A stretch of DNA of 37,819 nt from Allochromatium humboldtianum. Lineage in GTDB: Bacteria > Pseudomonadota > Gammaproteobacteria > Chromatiales > Chromatiaceae. This document shows, one piece after another, positions 19,336 through 27,254 of the stretch (positions are counted from its first letter, which is position 1; each line of letters opens with the position of its first letter). The position numbers were made by a program, and so were the translations under genes. Below the pieces are notes generated by a model. That model did no database searches, was not told where the DNA came from, and was given only the letters and a program-made list of their open reading frames with translations. The stretch lies in the NCBI RefSeq assembly GCF_013385175.1, contig NZ_JABZEO010000023.1, positions 1-37,819 of the forward strand, given 5' to 3'.

Positions 19336-20006
19336 GAAGCGTGCCTCATCTCATCATCAGCCAAGGCGATGGCTTTACGGATTGAATCATCAGAGACGGT
19401 GATTCCGCTCCTTTGCGCGGATTCTTCAAGCTCTTTCCCAGACGGCCATTTTGACCGGCCTCCGGGCCACAGGCTGAGCATGGCGGCAATGACCTTGATC
19501 AGTGTGTTATCGCGCATTACAGGGCGATCTGGCTTCGGATTGTCCGGGCGATCTGGCATGGCTGAAAGTAGACGTAAAAGCGCGCCGATTTCTTCGATCC
19601 ATGTCGGCTCGCGCTTCAGGTGCACGTCATGATAATCAAGCGCCCACTGGACAAGCTCAGGCTCGGACACTGTGCCGTCTGGCGTTATTTGATCGACCGA
19701 TCGATAACGTAAGCGACTGGCCGCGTTTCTGACTGACAGTTCACCGCCGATAATTCCGTGCGTAAGTTCATCCGTCCAATGGTTAATGCAGTCATGGCTT
19801 CCAGGTGTATTCGCCTCATGATTTCCTAGGCAGATGAAAAGCGGAATCTGGTACAGGCGAAAAATCGCGCCCCCTGCATCGTCGGTTTCCAGCTCCGTCA
19901 ATTCATCGCGCCGGGCGTACAGGCGATCGACGATAGCCGCCTTTATGCCCAGCGCCAGCGACTCTCGATCCCTGCATGGTGTGGTAGTCTTATCTTCAGC
20001 CATCAC
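19326..20006 (-). CDS. Unknown cargo protein between integrase and AlpA-like gene (226 aa)
   Basis: Not recognised. A soluble 225-226 aa protein. It has an N-terminal helical part, a middle with IFRLYQIPLFICLGNHEANTPGSHDCINHW, and a C-terminal helix-rich section ending GKELEESAQRSGITVSDDSIRKAIALADDEMR that may be a helix-turn-helix. Its composition is visibly less GC-rich than its neighbours, suggesting separate acquisition. The first codon is GTG (20004-20006) with AGAGG 8 nt upstream; an ATG follows immediately. Its position next to the integrase is where P4-like satellites often carry anti-phage cargo, but no defence motif is visible. Confidence 0.65.
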   Translation of the reverse strand: MMAEDKTTTPCRDRESLALGIKAAIVDRLYARRDELTELETDDAGGAIFRLYQIPLFICLGNHEANTPGSHDCINHWTDELTHGIIGGELSVRNAASRLRYRSVDQITPDGTVSEPELVQWALDYHDVHLKREPTWIEEIGALLRLLSAMPDRPDNPKPDRPVMRDNTLIKVIAAMLSLWPGGRSKWPSGKELEESAQRSGITVSDDSIRKAIALADDEMRHASPK

Positions 20007-20085
20007 GGATCGGGCCTCTTCAGTGAGTGATGGTCAGGGCCTCAAGGCGGTGGGGATCGCCTTGGGGCCTGTTGCTGTCTGGGGG

Positions 20086-21294
20086 TCAGGCCGTGCGCTT
20101 GAGCGGTATCACCTTCGCCCCCTGCTTGATGCCGTCCAGGTAATCAGCCCAGCCTTGCATCATCAGGCGCCGGGCCTCCAGGTGCGAAGTCCGGTTGTAG
20201 GCGCGGCCATTCGTATCGCGTACCGCATGGGCCAACTGGTGTTCGATGAAGTCGGGCCGGAAGCCCAGCACCTCATCAAGGATCGTCCGGGCCATCGCGC
20301 GGAAGCCGTGCCCGCTCATCTCATCCTTCGGGATGCCCAGCCGCCGTAGCGCGGCCAGGATGGCATTATCCGACATCGGACGATCGGCACTCCGAGCCGA
20401 TGGGAAGACATAGGCCGATCGACTGGTGATCGGCTCCAGCTCGCGCAGGATGGCCACGGCCTGGGTTGAGAGCGGGACGATATGCGGGGTCTTGGTCTTC
20501 GTTACGGTGTAACGCCATTCGGCGGCGTCCAGATCGATATCAGCCCATCGGGCTTGGCGTAGCTCGCCAGGGCGAACGAAGACCAGCGGAGCGAGCCGTA
20601 GAGCCGCAGTGACGGCCGGCGTGCCCTGATAGCCGTCGATCATGCGCAGCAGCTCCGCCACGCGGGAGGGGTCTATGACAGCGGCGAAGTGACCGCCCTT
20701 GGCCGGTGGCAGGGCGCCCTTGAGATCGCCGGACGGGTCGCGCTCGGCTCGACCTGTGGCCACGGCATAGCGGAAGACCGCCCCGCAGTTCTGCAAGGTG
20801 CGGTGCGCGGTGTCGAGAATCCCGCGCGACTCGACACGACGCAGGACGGCGAGCAGCTCAGGTGGGGTGATGGAGCCAACCGGGCGCGTGCCGAGCCAGG
20901 GGAAGACGTGGGCCTCCAGGCGTCGGGCGGTGCGCTCGGCGTGCTCCGGGGTCCATTGCGTTTGCTTACCCAGCCACTCGCGCGCGACCACCTCGAAGCT
21001 GTTGGCGTTGGCCTGAGCACGGGCGGCCTTGGTCGCCTTGCGGTGCGCGCTCGGGTCGATGCCGTCGGCGAGCAGCTTCCGGGCCTCGTCGCGTCGGTCG
21101 CGTGCCTCCTTCAGACCGATCTCGGGATAGACCCCCAGCGAGATTCGCCGGTCCTTGCCCTCGAACTGGTACTTGAAGCGCCACCACTTGCCCCCGGACG
21201 GGGCCACTTCCAGGTACAGGCCACGCTCGTCGAAGAGCTTGATGGGCTTCTCGCCGGGCTTGGCGTTGCGGATCTTGGCGTCTGTCAGGGGCAT
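20086..21294 (-). CDS. int: P4-type tyrosine integrase
   Basis: A 402-aa site-specific recombinase of the P4 integrase family. The N-terminal DUF4102 arm-binding domain is clear (LTDAKIRNAKPGEKPIKLFDERGLYLEVAPSG, residues 3-34, then RISLGVYPEIGLKEAR). A SAM-like core-binding domain covers about 100-180. The catalytic domain has Arg241 (VRPGELR), Lys266 or Lys268 (TKTKT), His329 and Arg332 (HGFR), His356 and the nucleophile Tyr366 (AYNRT). All expected residues are present, so it should be active. It lies next to tRNA-Cys, reading away from it. GTTGCCCC repeats sit just upstream of its start. Confidence 0.95.
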   Translation of the reverse strand: MPLTDAKIRNAKPGEKPIKLFDERGLYLEVAPSGGKWWRFKYQFEGKDRRISLGVYPEIGLKEARDRRDEARKLLADGIDPSAHRKATKAARAQANANSFEVVAREWLGKQTQWTPEHAERTARRLEAHVFPWLGTRPVGSITPPELLAVLRRVESRGILDTAHRTLQNCGAVFRYAVATGRAERDPSGDLKGALPPAKGGHFAAVIDPSRVAELLRMIDGYQGTPAVTAALRLAPLVFVRPGELRQARWADIDLDAAEWRYTVTKTKTPHIVPLSTQAVAILRELEPITSRSAYVFPSARSADRPMSDNAILAALRRLGIPKDEMSGHGFRAMARTILDEVLGFRPDFIEHQLAHAVRDTNGRAYNRTSHLEARRLMMQGWADYLDGIKQGAKVIPLKRTA

Positions 21295-21297
21295 CGT

Positions 21298-21343
21298 GGG
21301 GCAACTCCTTTGGCGGTCGGGCGGTTGCCCCGGATCTTGCCCC
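21298..21343. repeat. GTTGCCCC repeats at the integrase end of the element
   Basis: GGGGCAAC at 21298-21305 (inverted), GTTGCCCC at 21324-21331 and CTTGCCCC at 21336-21343. They match the pair at 9460-9479 near the other end. Their position just ahead of the integrase ATG (21294) suggests both arm-type binding and possible autoregulation of int. Confidence 0.5.
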
Positions 21344-21399
21344 TACTTTTTCCGCGATGTCAATGGACACCATGAGACGTTACGGAACCAATAGACAAG

Positions 21400-21421
21400 A
21401 AAAAACCCGCACTTAGGCGGG
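21400..21421 (-). terminator. Intrinsic terminator of tRNA-Cys
   Basis: On the minus strand: CCCGC-CTAAGT-GCGGG followed by TTTTTT, 37 nt after the tRNA CCA end. The layout fits a monocistronic tRNA terminator. Confidence 0.8.
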
Positions 21422-21437
21422 CTTCGGGATGTCTTGG

Positions 21438-21463
21438 AACTGCTTGAGACGGGTATTTGGAGG
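21438..21463. other. attR core: 26-bp direct repeat at the tRNA-Cys 3' end
   Basis: Identical to 9365-9390. It covers the last bases of tRNA-Cys (CCA, discriminator and two acceptor bases) and 20 bp beyond. The tRNA stays intact on this side, as expected for integrases that use tRNA 3' ends. Confidence 0.75.
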
Positions 21464-21531
21464 CTGAGCCCGGAATCGAACCGAGGTACACGGCTTTGCA
21501 GGCCGCTGCATAACCACTCTGCCACTCAGCC
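21458..21531 (-). tRNA. tRNA-Cys (anticodon GCA)
   Basis: The minus strand gives a complete 74-nt cloverleaf with CCA encoded. The acceptor stem is GGCUGAG/CUCAGCC, the anticodon stem GCGGC/GCCGU with loop CUGCAAA (anticodon GCA), and the T-arm holds GGUUCGAUUCC. It is the insertion target of the element. Confidence 0.95.
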
Positions 21532-21629
21532 TTAAGAGTCGGGCAGTATAATCACAAAGCACCGCCGTGTCACCACCATCGTGCAGGATTTCGCACGCCG
21601 ACCGCCGCTTTGATGGTATGTTTCATCCC

Positions 21630-22994
21630 ATGAACACACACTTCTCTGAATTCCTCCTTCCCGACGCGCTCATGCGTGGTTTGGCCAACGAAGGCTATAC
21701 GACTCCGACCCCGGTCCAGGCTCAGGTGATCCCGCTGGCGATGGACGGCGTCGACCTGCTGGTCTCGGCGGCCACCGGCTCGGGCAAGACGGCGGCCTTC
21801 CTGCTGCCGATCATGCAGCGCTTCATCGACGTGCCACGCCACGACGGCAGCACCCGCGCCCTGATCCTGGTGCCGACCCGCGAACTGGCGCGTCAGATCC
21901 ATATCCATTTCATGCGCTTGGGCAGCTATACGCGCCTGACCAGCGGCGTCATCACCGGCGGCGAGTCCAAAGCCCATCAGATCGCCACCCTGCGCAAGAA
22001 TCCCGAGATCCTGGTGTCCACGCCTGGACGTCTGCTCGAATTCCTGGAGACGGGTCAGGCGGATCTGAGCGACCTGGAGTTCCTGGTGCTCGACGAGGCC
22101 GACCGGATGCTCGACATGGGCTTTGCCGACGACGTGCTGGCGATCATCCGTTACAGCCGTCCCGAGCGCCAGTCGCTGCTGTTCTCGGCGACGCTCGAAC
22201 AGCGCGGTCTGAGTCGGATCACCGAGCGTCTGCTGCGCGATCCGCAGCGGGTCGATGTCGATCCGGTCCGTCAACAGCATCCGGACATCGCGCATTGGAT
22301 GTTCCTGAGTGATGGACTGGAACACAAGCAACAGCAGTTGCTCTGGCTGTTGCGCAACGAGACCTACGAAAAAGCGCTGATCTTCACCAACACCCGCGAG
22401 GGTGCCGTGGCACTGGGCAACTTCCTCCAGGGACAGCAGCAGCGGGTCGCCGTGCTGCATGGCGAACTGGATCAGCGCGAGCGCAACCGCGTCATGGGCC
22501 TGTTGCACAGTGGGCGTGTGAATACGCTCATCGCGACCGATCTGGCGGCGCGCGGCCTCGATGTGCCGGGCGTGCAGCGGGTGTTCAATTTCGACCTGCC
22601 GCGCCGGGGGGACGACTATCTGCATCGTACCGGACGCACCGGACGCGCGGGTGAGGCGGGCGTGGCCATCTCGCTGGTCGGTCCGCCCGAATGGAACCGG
22701 ATGGAGAGCATCGCGCGCTATCTCAATCTGACCTTCGAGCCGCGCGAGATCGAGGGACTCAAGTCCAACTTCAAGGGGCCGACCAAGCGTAAGAAACCGA
22801 GCAAGCCGGCGGCGACGAGCGGCAAGCGCAAGGCCGCAGCCGCTGCGGAAGAGAAACCACGCAAGAAGGAGCGTCTGCGCGACCGCAAGAACATCGGCAA
22901 GCGGCGCGTACCTACGAGCCTCAAGGCGCAAGAGGCGGGTCATGCGCCGCTGACACGGCGCGCACGCGAGGATGCCAAACCGGACGCGGATTGA
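21630..22994 (+). CDS. srmB: DEAD-box RNA helicase SrmB
   Basis: A 454-aa DEAD-box helicase. Motifs: Q motif region TTPTPVQAQVIP (24-35), Walker A ATGSGKT (48-54), PTRELA (near 82), TPGR (near 131), DEAD at 155-158 in LVLDEADRMLDMGF, SAT in LLFSATLEQ, and HRTGRTGRAG. The basic tail contains KKERLRDRKNIGKRR, which closely matches the end of E. coli SrmB and sets it apart from RhlE. SrmB helps early 50S ribosomal subunit assembly, so its place near the ribosomal protein cluster makes sense but may be chance. ATG 21630 starts at the family-conserved FSEF segment. In-frame starts further upstream lack homology. Confidence 0.88.
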   Translation: MNTHFSEFLLPDALMRGLANEGYTTPTPVQAQVIPLAMDGVDLLVSAATGSGKTAAFLLPIMQRFIDVPRHDGSTRALILVPTRELARQIHIHFMRLGSYTRLTSGVITGGESKAHQIATLRKNPEILVSTPGRLLEFLETGQADLSDLEFLVLDEADRMLDMGFADDVLAIIRYSRPERQSLLFSATLEQRGLSRITERLLRDPQRVDVDPVRQQHPDIAHWMFLSDGLEHKQQQLLWLLRNETYEKALIFTNTREGAVALGNFLQGQQQRVAVLHGELDQRERNRVMGLLHSGRVNTLIATDLAARGLDVPGVQRVFNFDLPRRGDDYLHRTGRTGRAGEAGVAISLVGPPEWNRMESIARYLNLTFEPREIEGLKSNFKGPTKRKKPSKPAATSGKRKAAAAAEEKPRKKERLRDRKNIGKRRVPTSLKAQEAGHAPLTRRAREDAKPDAD

Positions 22995-23006
22995 GAGGTT
23001 TCGAGC

Positions 23007-23035
23007 AGAGTACAGCCCTCCGAAGGCTGTGCTCT
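23007..23035. terminator. Hairpin between convergent srmB and SAM hydrolase genes
   Basis: AGAGTACAGCC (23007-23017) pairs with GGCTGTGCTCT (23025-23035) over 11 bp with one G-U pair and a 7-nt loop. It lies 12 nt after the srmB stop. No clear T-run follows, so terminator function is likely but not certain. Confidence 0.5.
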
Positions 23036-23096
23036 CTCACTGCAAAACCGTCTGCTCTACTTGGTCAGGGGCGAGAGAGCGTCAAGCCCTACCCCA

Positions 23097-23843
23097 TCAG
23101 CCAAACTCGACCGAATCGCCCACACCCAGCGCAAGCTGTCGATCGGCACGCCCCTGATTGACCGCGATCTCGATCAAACCCAGGGCGTTCTCATACCAGA
23201 ACGCCTGCCCCGGCTCGACCTCGCAGAAGGTCCGGGCACGGGGCAACGGCTGTCCCCGAACCCGCAACACGGCCTCGGCAACGACGCTGGACGCACGCAT
23301 GCCCGTCATCAGATTGCCGAAATGGTCGACATAGACGATGGTCGCGCGCTCGTCCGGCCAGTCGGCGCCGATCAGGTCGGCCGGCGCCAGTGGCATCAAC
23401 TCCAGATCCTCACCCAGAACCAGTCGCGCGGCGGCCGGTGCGAACCAGTCGCGTCCATGAAAGCTCGCCGACATCCGCTCCGGTTGCCAACCGATCCGCC
23501 ACACAGCCCCATCACCGGCACGTCGCGCCACAAGCGCAAACAACCCATTGTCCGGCCCGATCAACCAGTGACCATCGGCCCGGACCAGCAATCCGGCACG
23601 CTCACCCCCAACCCCAGGATCGACGACACAGAGCAAGAGCGAATCGCGCGGCAGATCGCGCAACAGCGCCGGGAGCAGATAAGCCGCCAGATCCGGTCTG
23701 AAAGGCGGCAGATCCTGCATGAGACTCATGCATGGGACACCGGGCACGAGCGCATGCAGACGCGCATGCATCTGCCCAACATAAAGATTCGCGCCAAAGT
23801 CCGTGGCGAGCAGAATGCGCTCGATAGCAGGCTGAGCAGACAT
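23097..23843 (-). CDS. SAM hydroxide adenosyltransferase / SAM hydrolase (DUF62 family)
   Basis: A 248-aa member of the DUF62 family, related to fluorinase and chlorinase (SalL). It splits S-adenosylmethionine with water into adenosine and methionine. The family fold is visible in ILLATDFGANLYVGQMHARL (near 10-30), LLLCVVDPGVGGERAGLLV (near 70-90), WLIGPDNGLFALVARR, SFHGRDWFAPAAARL (with the His and Arg of the catalytic Asp-Arg-His set) and IVYVDHFGNLMTG. The loop that fluorinases use to bind halide is not evident, so the hydrolase role is favoured. It stands alone, separated from rplQ by the ribosomal operon terminator. Confidence 0.9.
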   Translation of the reverse strand: MSAQPAIERILLATDFGANLYVGQMHARLHALVPGVPCMSLMQDLPPFRPDLAAYLLPALLRDLPRDSLLLCVVDPGVGGERAGLLVRADGHWLIGPDNGLFALVARRAGDGAVWRIGWQPERMSASFHGRDWFAPAAARLVLGEDLELMPLAPADLIGADWPDERATIVYVDHFGNLMTGMRASSVVAEAVLRVRGQPLPRARTFCEVEPGQAFWYENALGLIEIAVNQGRADRQLALGVGDSVEFG

Positions 23844-23898
23844 GGATCAGGTCTCCCTGGATCGAAAGATCGAAGCCGGCGGCGTTTTGAGCAGACAC

Positions 23899-23922
23899 AA
23901 AAAAGCCGAGCACAAGCCCGGC
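23899..23922 (-). terminator. Terminator of the alpha ribosomal operon
   Basis: On the minus strand: GCCGGGC-TTGT-GCTCGGC (7-bp stem with one mismatch) followed by TTTTTT, 68 nt beyond the rplQ stop. An A-run on the other side gives some termination potential in both directions. Confidence 0.8.
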
Positions 23923-23989
23923 TTTTTAAGGCGTCCTGGAATCGGATCGACTCATCCCACAGAGTCCCCTACTCCAGACAGGATGCACT

Positions 23990-24382
23990 TCAATCCTCGT
24001 CGTCCTCGACCGCCACCGCCGTCGCCGGACGATCGACCAGCTCGACATAGGCCATGGGCGCGGCGTCGCTGCGACGATAGCCGCACTTGAGGATACGCAG
24101 ATAACCACCCGGACGGCCCTGATAACGCGGACCCAGTTCGACGAACAGCTTGCCGACCGCTTCCTTGTCGCGCAGACGCGAGAACGCCAGACGGCGCGTG
24201 TGAACCGAGTCGGTCTTGGCCAGGGTGATCAAGGGCTCGGCGACGCGACGCAGTTCCTTGGCCTTGGGCAGTGTGGTCTTGATCAGCTCGTGACGGAAGA
24301 GCGAGGAAGCCATGTTGCGGAACATGGCCTCGCGGTGCGAGCTGGTGCGATTCAGTTGCCTTCCGGCTTTGCGGTGACGCAT
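23990..24382 (-). CDS. rplQ: 50S ribosomal protein L17
   Basis: A 130-aa L17. The N terminus [25 protein letters not shown] is diagnostic, followed by the [20 protein letters not shown] segment and [20 protein letters not shown]. The acidic tail (VAVEDDED) is typical of gammaproteobacterial L17. Last gene of the alpha operon, 85 bp after rpoA. Confidence 0.98.
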   Translation of the reverse strand: MRHRKAGRQLNRTSSHREAMFRNMASSLFRHELIKTTLPKAKELRRVAEPLITLAKTDSVHTRRLAFSRLRDKEAVGKLFVELGPRYQGRPGGYLRILKCGYRRSDAAPMAYVELVDRPATAVAVEDDED

Positions 24383-24467
24383 GGTCCTGATCCCGAAATA
24401 ATCGTTAAATCGTTAGATGGCGTGGGTCGGCCGGTGCGGATCCTGATGCCGGATCCGCACGCCGGCC

Positions 24468-25481
24468 TTAGCGAATACTGAGTTCGGCGATGTTCTCGGG
24501 CGGCCAGTTCTCGAGACGCATGCCCAATGACAGCCCGCGCGTGGCCAGCACGTCCTTGATCTCGGTGAGCGACTTCTTGCCCAGGTTGGGCGTCTTGAGC
24601 AGCTCGACCTCGGTGCGCTGGATCAGGTCGCCGATCAGATAGATGTTTTCGGCCTTGAGACAGTTGGCCGAACGCACCGTCAGCTCCAGGTCGTCGACCG
24701 GACGCAGCAGGATCGGATCATAGGGCGACTCGTCGCGCGTCTCCTGGACCTGGGTCTCGGCCGGCACCGTGCCTTCCAGCGCCACGAAGCTCGACAACTG
24801 ATCGCGCAGGATGGTGGCCGCGCGCTGGATGGTCTCCTTCGGATCGATGGTGCCGTTGGTCTCCAGATCGATCACCAGCCGGTCGAGGTCGGTACGCTGT
24901 TCGACACGCGCCGACTGCACCTCGATGGCCACGCGCCGCACCGGGCTGAAGGAGGCGTCGATCGGCAGCTTGCCGATCGGCCGATCCTCGCCGCCCTCCA
25001 TCTCGCGCTGACTCGCCGGCTCATAGCCGCGACCGCGACGCACGGTCAGGGTCATGCTCAGCTCGGTGTCGGCCGTCAGGTTGGCGATCACCAACTCGGG
25101 GTTGGTGATCTCGGCCGTGTGATCGATGGCGATGTCGCCCGCCGTCACCGGTCCCGGACCGCGCTTGCTCAGCGCGAAGATCGCCTCATCCTTGCCATGC
25201 AGCACGATGGCGATCTGCTTGAGGTTGAGCAGGATTTCGAGCACGTCCTCCTGCACACCCTCCAGCGTGGTGTACTCGTGCAGCACGCCCTGGATCTCGA
25301 CTTCCGTTACGGCGTACCCGTCCATCGACGACAACAGGATTCGCCGCAGCGCGTTGCCGAGCGTGTGGCCGAAACCGCGTTCGAGCGGCTCCAGCGAGAC
25401 CCGTGAATGACACGGGTTGCCGTCGACCTCCTCGACCTTGACGATGCGCGGCTTGAGAAATTCGCCAATAGCGTCAGTCAT
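24468..25481 (-). CDS. rpoA: RNA polymerase alpha subunit
   Basis: A 337-aa alpha subunit. The N-terminal domain (about 1-235) dimerises and seeds polymerase assembly ([18 protein letters not shown]). A flexible linker follows. The C-terminal domain (about 250-325) contacts activators and UP elements through [46 protein letters not shown]. The length is close to E. coli (329 aa). It lies 22 bp after rpsD. Confidence 0.99.
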   Translation of the reverse strand: MTDAIGEFLKPRIVKVEEVDGNPCHSRVSLEPLERGFGHTLGNALRRILLSSMDGYAVTEVEIQGVLHEYTTLEGVQEDVLEILLNLKQIAIVLHGKDEAIFALSKRGPGPVTAGDIAIDHTAEITNPELVIANLTADTELSMTLTVRRGRGYEPASQREMEGGEDRPIGKLPIDASFSPVRRVAIEVQSARVEQRTDLDRLVIDLETNGTIDPKETIQRAATILRDQLSSFVALEGTVPAETQVQETRDESPYDPILLRPVDDLELTVRSANCLKAENIYLIGDLIQRTEVELLKTPNLGKKSLTEIKDVLATRGLSLGMRLENWPPENIAELSIR

Positions 25482-25503
25482 TCAGTGCCTCTCAGGGAGC
25501 TCC

Positions 25504-26124
25504 TTACTTGGAGTACAGCTCGACGATCAGAGATTCGTTGATGTCGGCCGGCAGATCCGAACGGTCCGGGATGCGCTTGAACACGCCCTTCAGACCCTTG
25601 CTGTCGACCTCGACCCAATCCGGAAAGCCGTACTGCTCGGCCAGGGCCATGGCGTTCTGCACGCGCACCTGCTTCTTGGCCGCCTCGCGGACTTCGATGT
25701 GATCGTCGGCGCCGACCTGATAGGAAGGAATGTTGACGATACGACCGTTGACCAGGATGCCCTTGTGGCTGACGAGCTGGCGCGCCTCGGCGCGCGTGGA
25801 CCCGAAGCCCATCCGGTAGACGACGTTGTCGAGCCGGCGTTCGAGGATCTGCAGCAGGTTCTCGCCGGTCGCGCCCTTGGACTGGGCGGCCTTCTTGTAG
25901 TAGTTGCGGAACTGCTTCTCGAGCACACCGTAGATGCGACGCACCTTCTGCTTCTCGCGCAGCTGCACGCCGTAGTCGGAGAGGCGGCGGCGACGATCGG
26001 TCGTCTGACCGGGCTGCTTCTCCAGCTTGCACTTGGTATCGAGCGAACGCGCGCGGCTCTTGAGCGAAAGGTCTACACCCTCGCGCCGCGCCAGCTTGCA
26101 GGTCGGGCCTGTATAACGTGCCAT
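25504..26124 (-). CDS. rpsD: 30S ribosomal protein S4
   Basis: A 206-aa S4 with the [15 protein letters not shown] start, the [18 protein letters not shown] segment and an S4 RNA-binding domain ([31 protein letters not shown]). The zinc-binding cysteines of some S4 proteins are missing, so it is the zinc-free type. In E. coli S4 is the translational repressor of this operon. Confidence 0.98.
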   Translation of the reverse strand: MARYTGPTCKLARREGVDLSLKSRARSLDTKCKLEKQPGQTTDRRRRLSDYGVQLREKQKVRRIYGVLEKQFRNYYKKAAQSKGATGENLLQILERRLDNVVYRMGFGSTRAEARQLVSHKGILVNGRIVNIPSYQVGADDHIEVREAAKKQVRVQNAMALAEQYGFPDWVEVDSKGLKGVFKRIPDRSDLPADINESLIVELYSK

Positions 26125-26151
26125 ATGTCTTCCTGTTGAACTGTCGGGCCG

Positions 26152-26541
26152 TCAGACGCGCCGCTTCTTGGGCGGGCGGCAGCCGTTGTGCGGGATGGGC
26201 GTCACGTCGGTGATGCTGGTGATCTTGAATCCGGCATTGTTGAGCGCGCGCACGGCGGACTCGCGTCCCGGTCCCGGCCCCTTGACGTTGACATCCAGGT
26301 TACGCAGACCGTATTCCTTCGCGGCCTGGCCGGCCTTGTCGGCGGCGACCTGCGCGGCGAAGGGCGTGCTCTTGCGCGAGCCGCGGAAGCCCGAGCCGCC
26401 GGAGGTTGCCCAGGCCAGGGCGTTGCCCTGCCGGTCGGTGATGGTGATGATGGTGTTGTTGAAGGAGGCGTGGACGTGGGCGATCCCGTCCGCGACCTGC
26501 TTCTTGACCTTCTTCTTCGTGTTGCGAATCGGTTTAGCCAT
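26152..26541 (-). CDS. rpsK: 30S ribosomal protein S11
   Basis: A 129-aa S11: [52 protein letters not shown], then the C-terminal [18 protein letters not shown]. It forms part of the mRNA exit platform of the small subunit. Between rpsM and rpsD as expected. Confidence 0.99.
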   Translation of the reverse strand: MAKPIRNTKKKVKKQVADGIAHVHASFNNTIITITDRQGNALAWATSGGSGFRGSRKSTPFAAQVAADKAGQAAKEYGLRNLDVNVKGPGPGRESAVRALNNAGFKITSITDVTPIPHNGCRPPKKRRV

Positions 26542-26579
26542 TCGACGTAATCCAGCTCATCTGGCCGAGCGCGAGGCGC

Positions 26580-26936
<357 letters not shown>

Positions 26937-26981
26937 GTTTACGAACCCCTTAGTCCTAAATGCTCAGCGGGTAAACCGCGC

Positions 26982-27009
26982 AGTATATCAAACAGTTTGT
27001 TCAGGTCAA
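26982..27009 (-). promoter_or_regulatory. Sigma-70 promoter of the alpha operon (rpsM-rpsK-rpsD-rpoA-rplQ)
   Basis: On the minus strand TTGACC (27009-27004) and TATACT (26987-26982) are separated by 16 bp, each one mismatch from consensus. The site lies between rpmJ and rpsM. This AT-rich spot in GC-rich DNA is the best promoter in the ribosomal cluster and would separate the alpha operon from the spc operon. Confidence 0.8.
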
Positions 27010-27020
27010 CCAAGGATCGA

Positions 27021-27134
27021 TCAACCCTGGCGCTGCTTGTGACGCGGATCGGAACAGATCACACGCACCGAACCATTGCGCCGAATGATTCGGCAGTTTC
27101 TGCACAGCTTTTTGACGGATGCACGCACTTTCAT
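27021..27134 (-). CDS. rpmJ: 50S ribosomal protein L36
   Basis: A 37-aa protein, [14 protein letters not shown] at the start and [11 protein letters not shown] at the end. It keeps the zinc ligands Cys11, Cys14, Cys27 and His32, so it is the zinc-binding (C+) form. It lies between secY and rpsM as in other gammaproteobacteria. Confidence 0.97.
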   Translation of the reverse strand: MKVRASVKKLCRNCRIIRRNGSVRVICSDPRHKQRQG

Positions 27135-27187
27135 GTTTTTCTCTCCCAAACCGCGTCCAAGTACGACAGGCGGTGTTTGCAATGAAC

Positions 27188-27217
27188 CGACCGTCCGAGA
27201 GCGACTCCGGACGGTCG
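27188..27217. repeat. 10-bp perfect hairpin between secY and rpmJ
   Basis: CGACCGTCCG (27188-27197) and CGGACGGTCG (27208-27217) pair perfectly around a 10-nt loop. Neither side has a T-run. In the minus-strand transcript it sits 38 nt after the secY stop and may be an attenuator or an RNA-processing or stabilising hairpin. Confidence 0.5.
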
Positions 27218-27254
27218 CCGCGCTGGACGCGGTCTACCAGATTTGTTGACGGCC

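Larger units (their letters stand above)
21307..21484. repeat. Right copy of the 177-bp imperfect direct repeat (right attachment region)
   Basis: Homologous to 9235-9411. It runs from just upstream of the integrase start, through the tRNA terminator (identical 30-bp block 21393-21422) and the 26-bp core (21438-21463), into the T-arm of tRNA-Cys. Identity drops between the blocks, so the copies have diverged since duplication. Confidence 0.85.
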
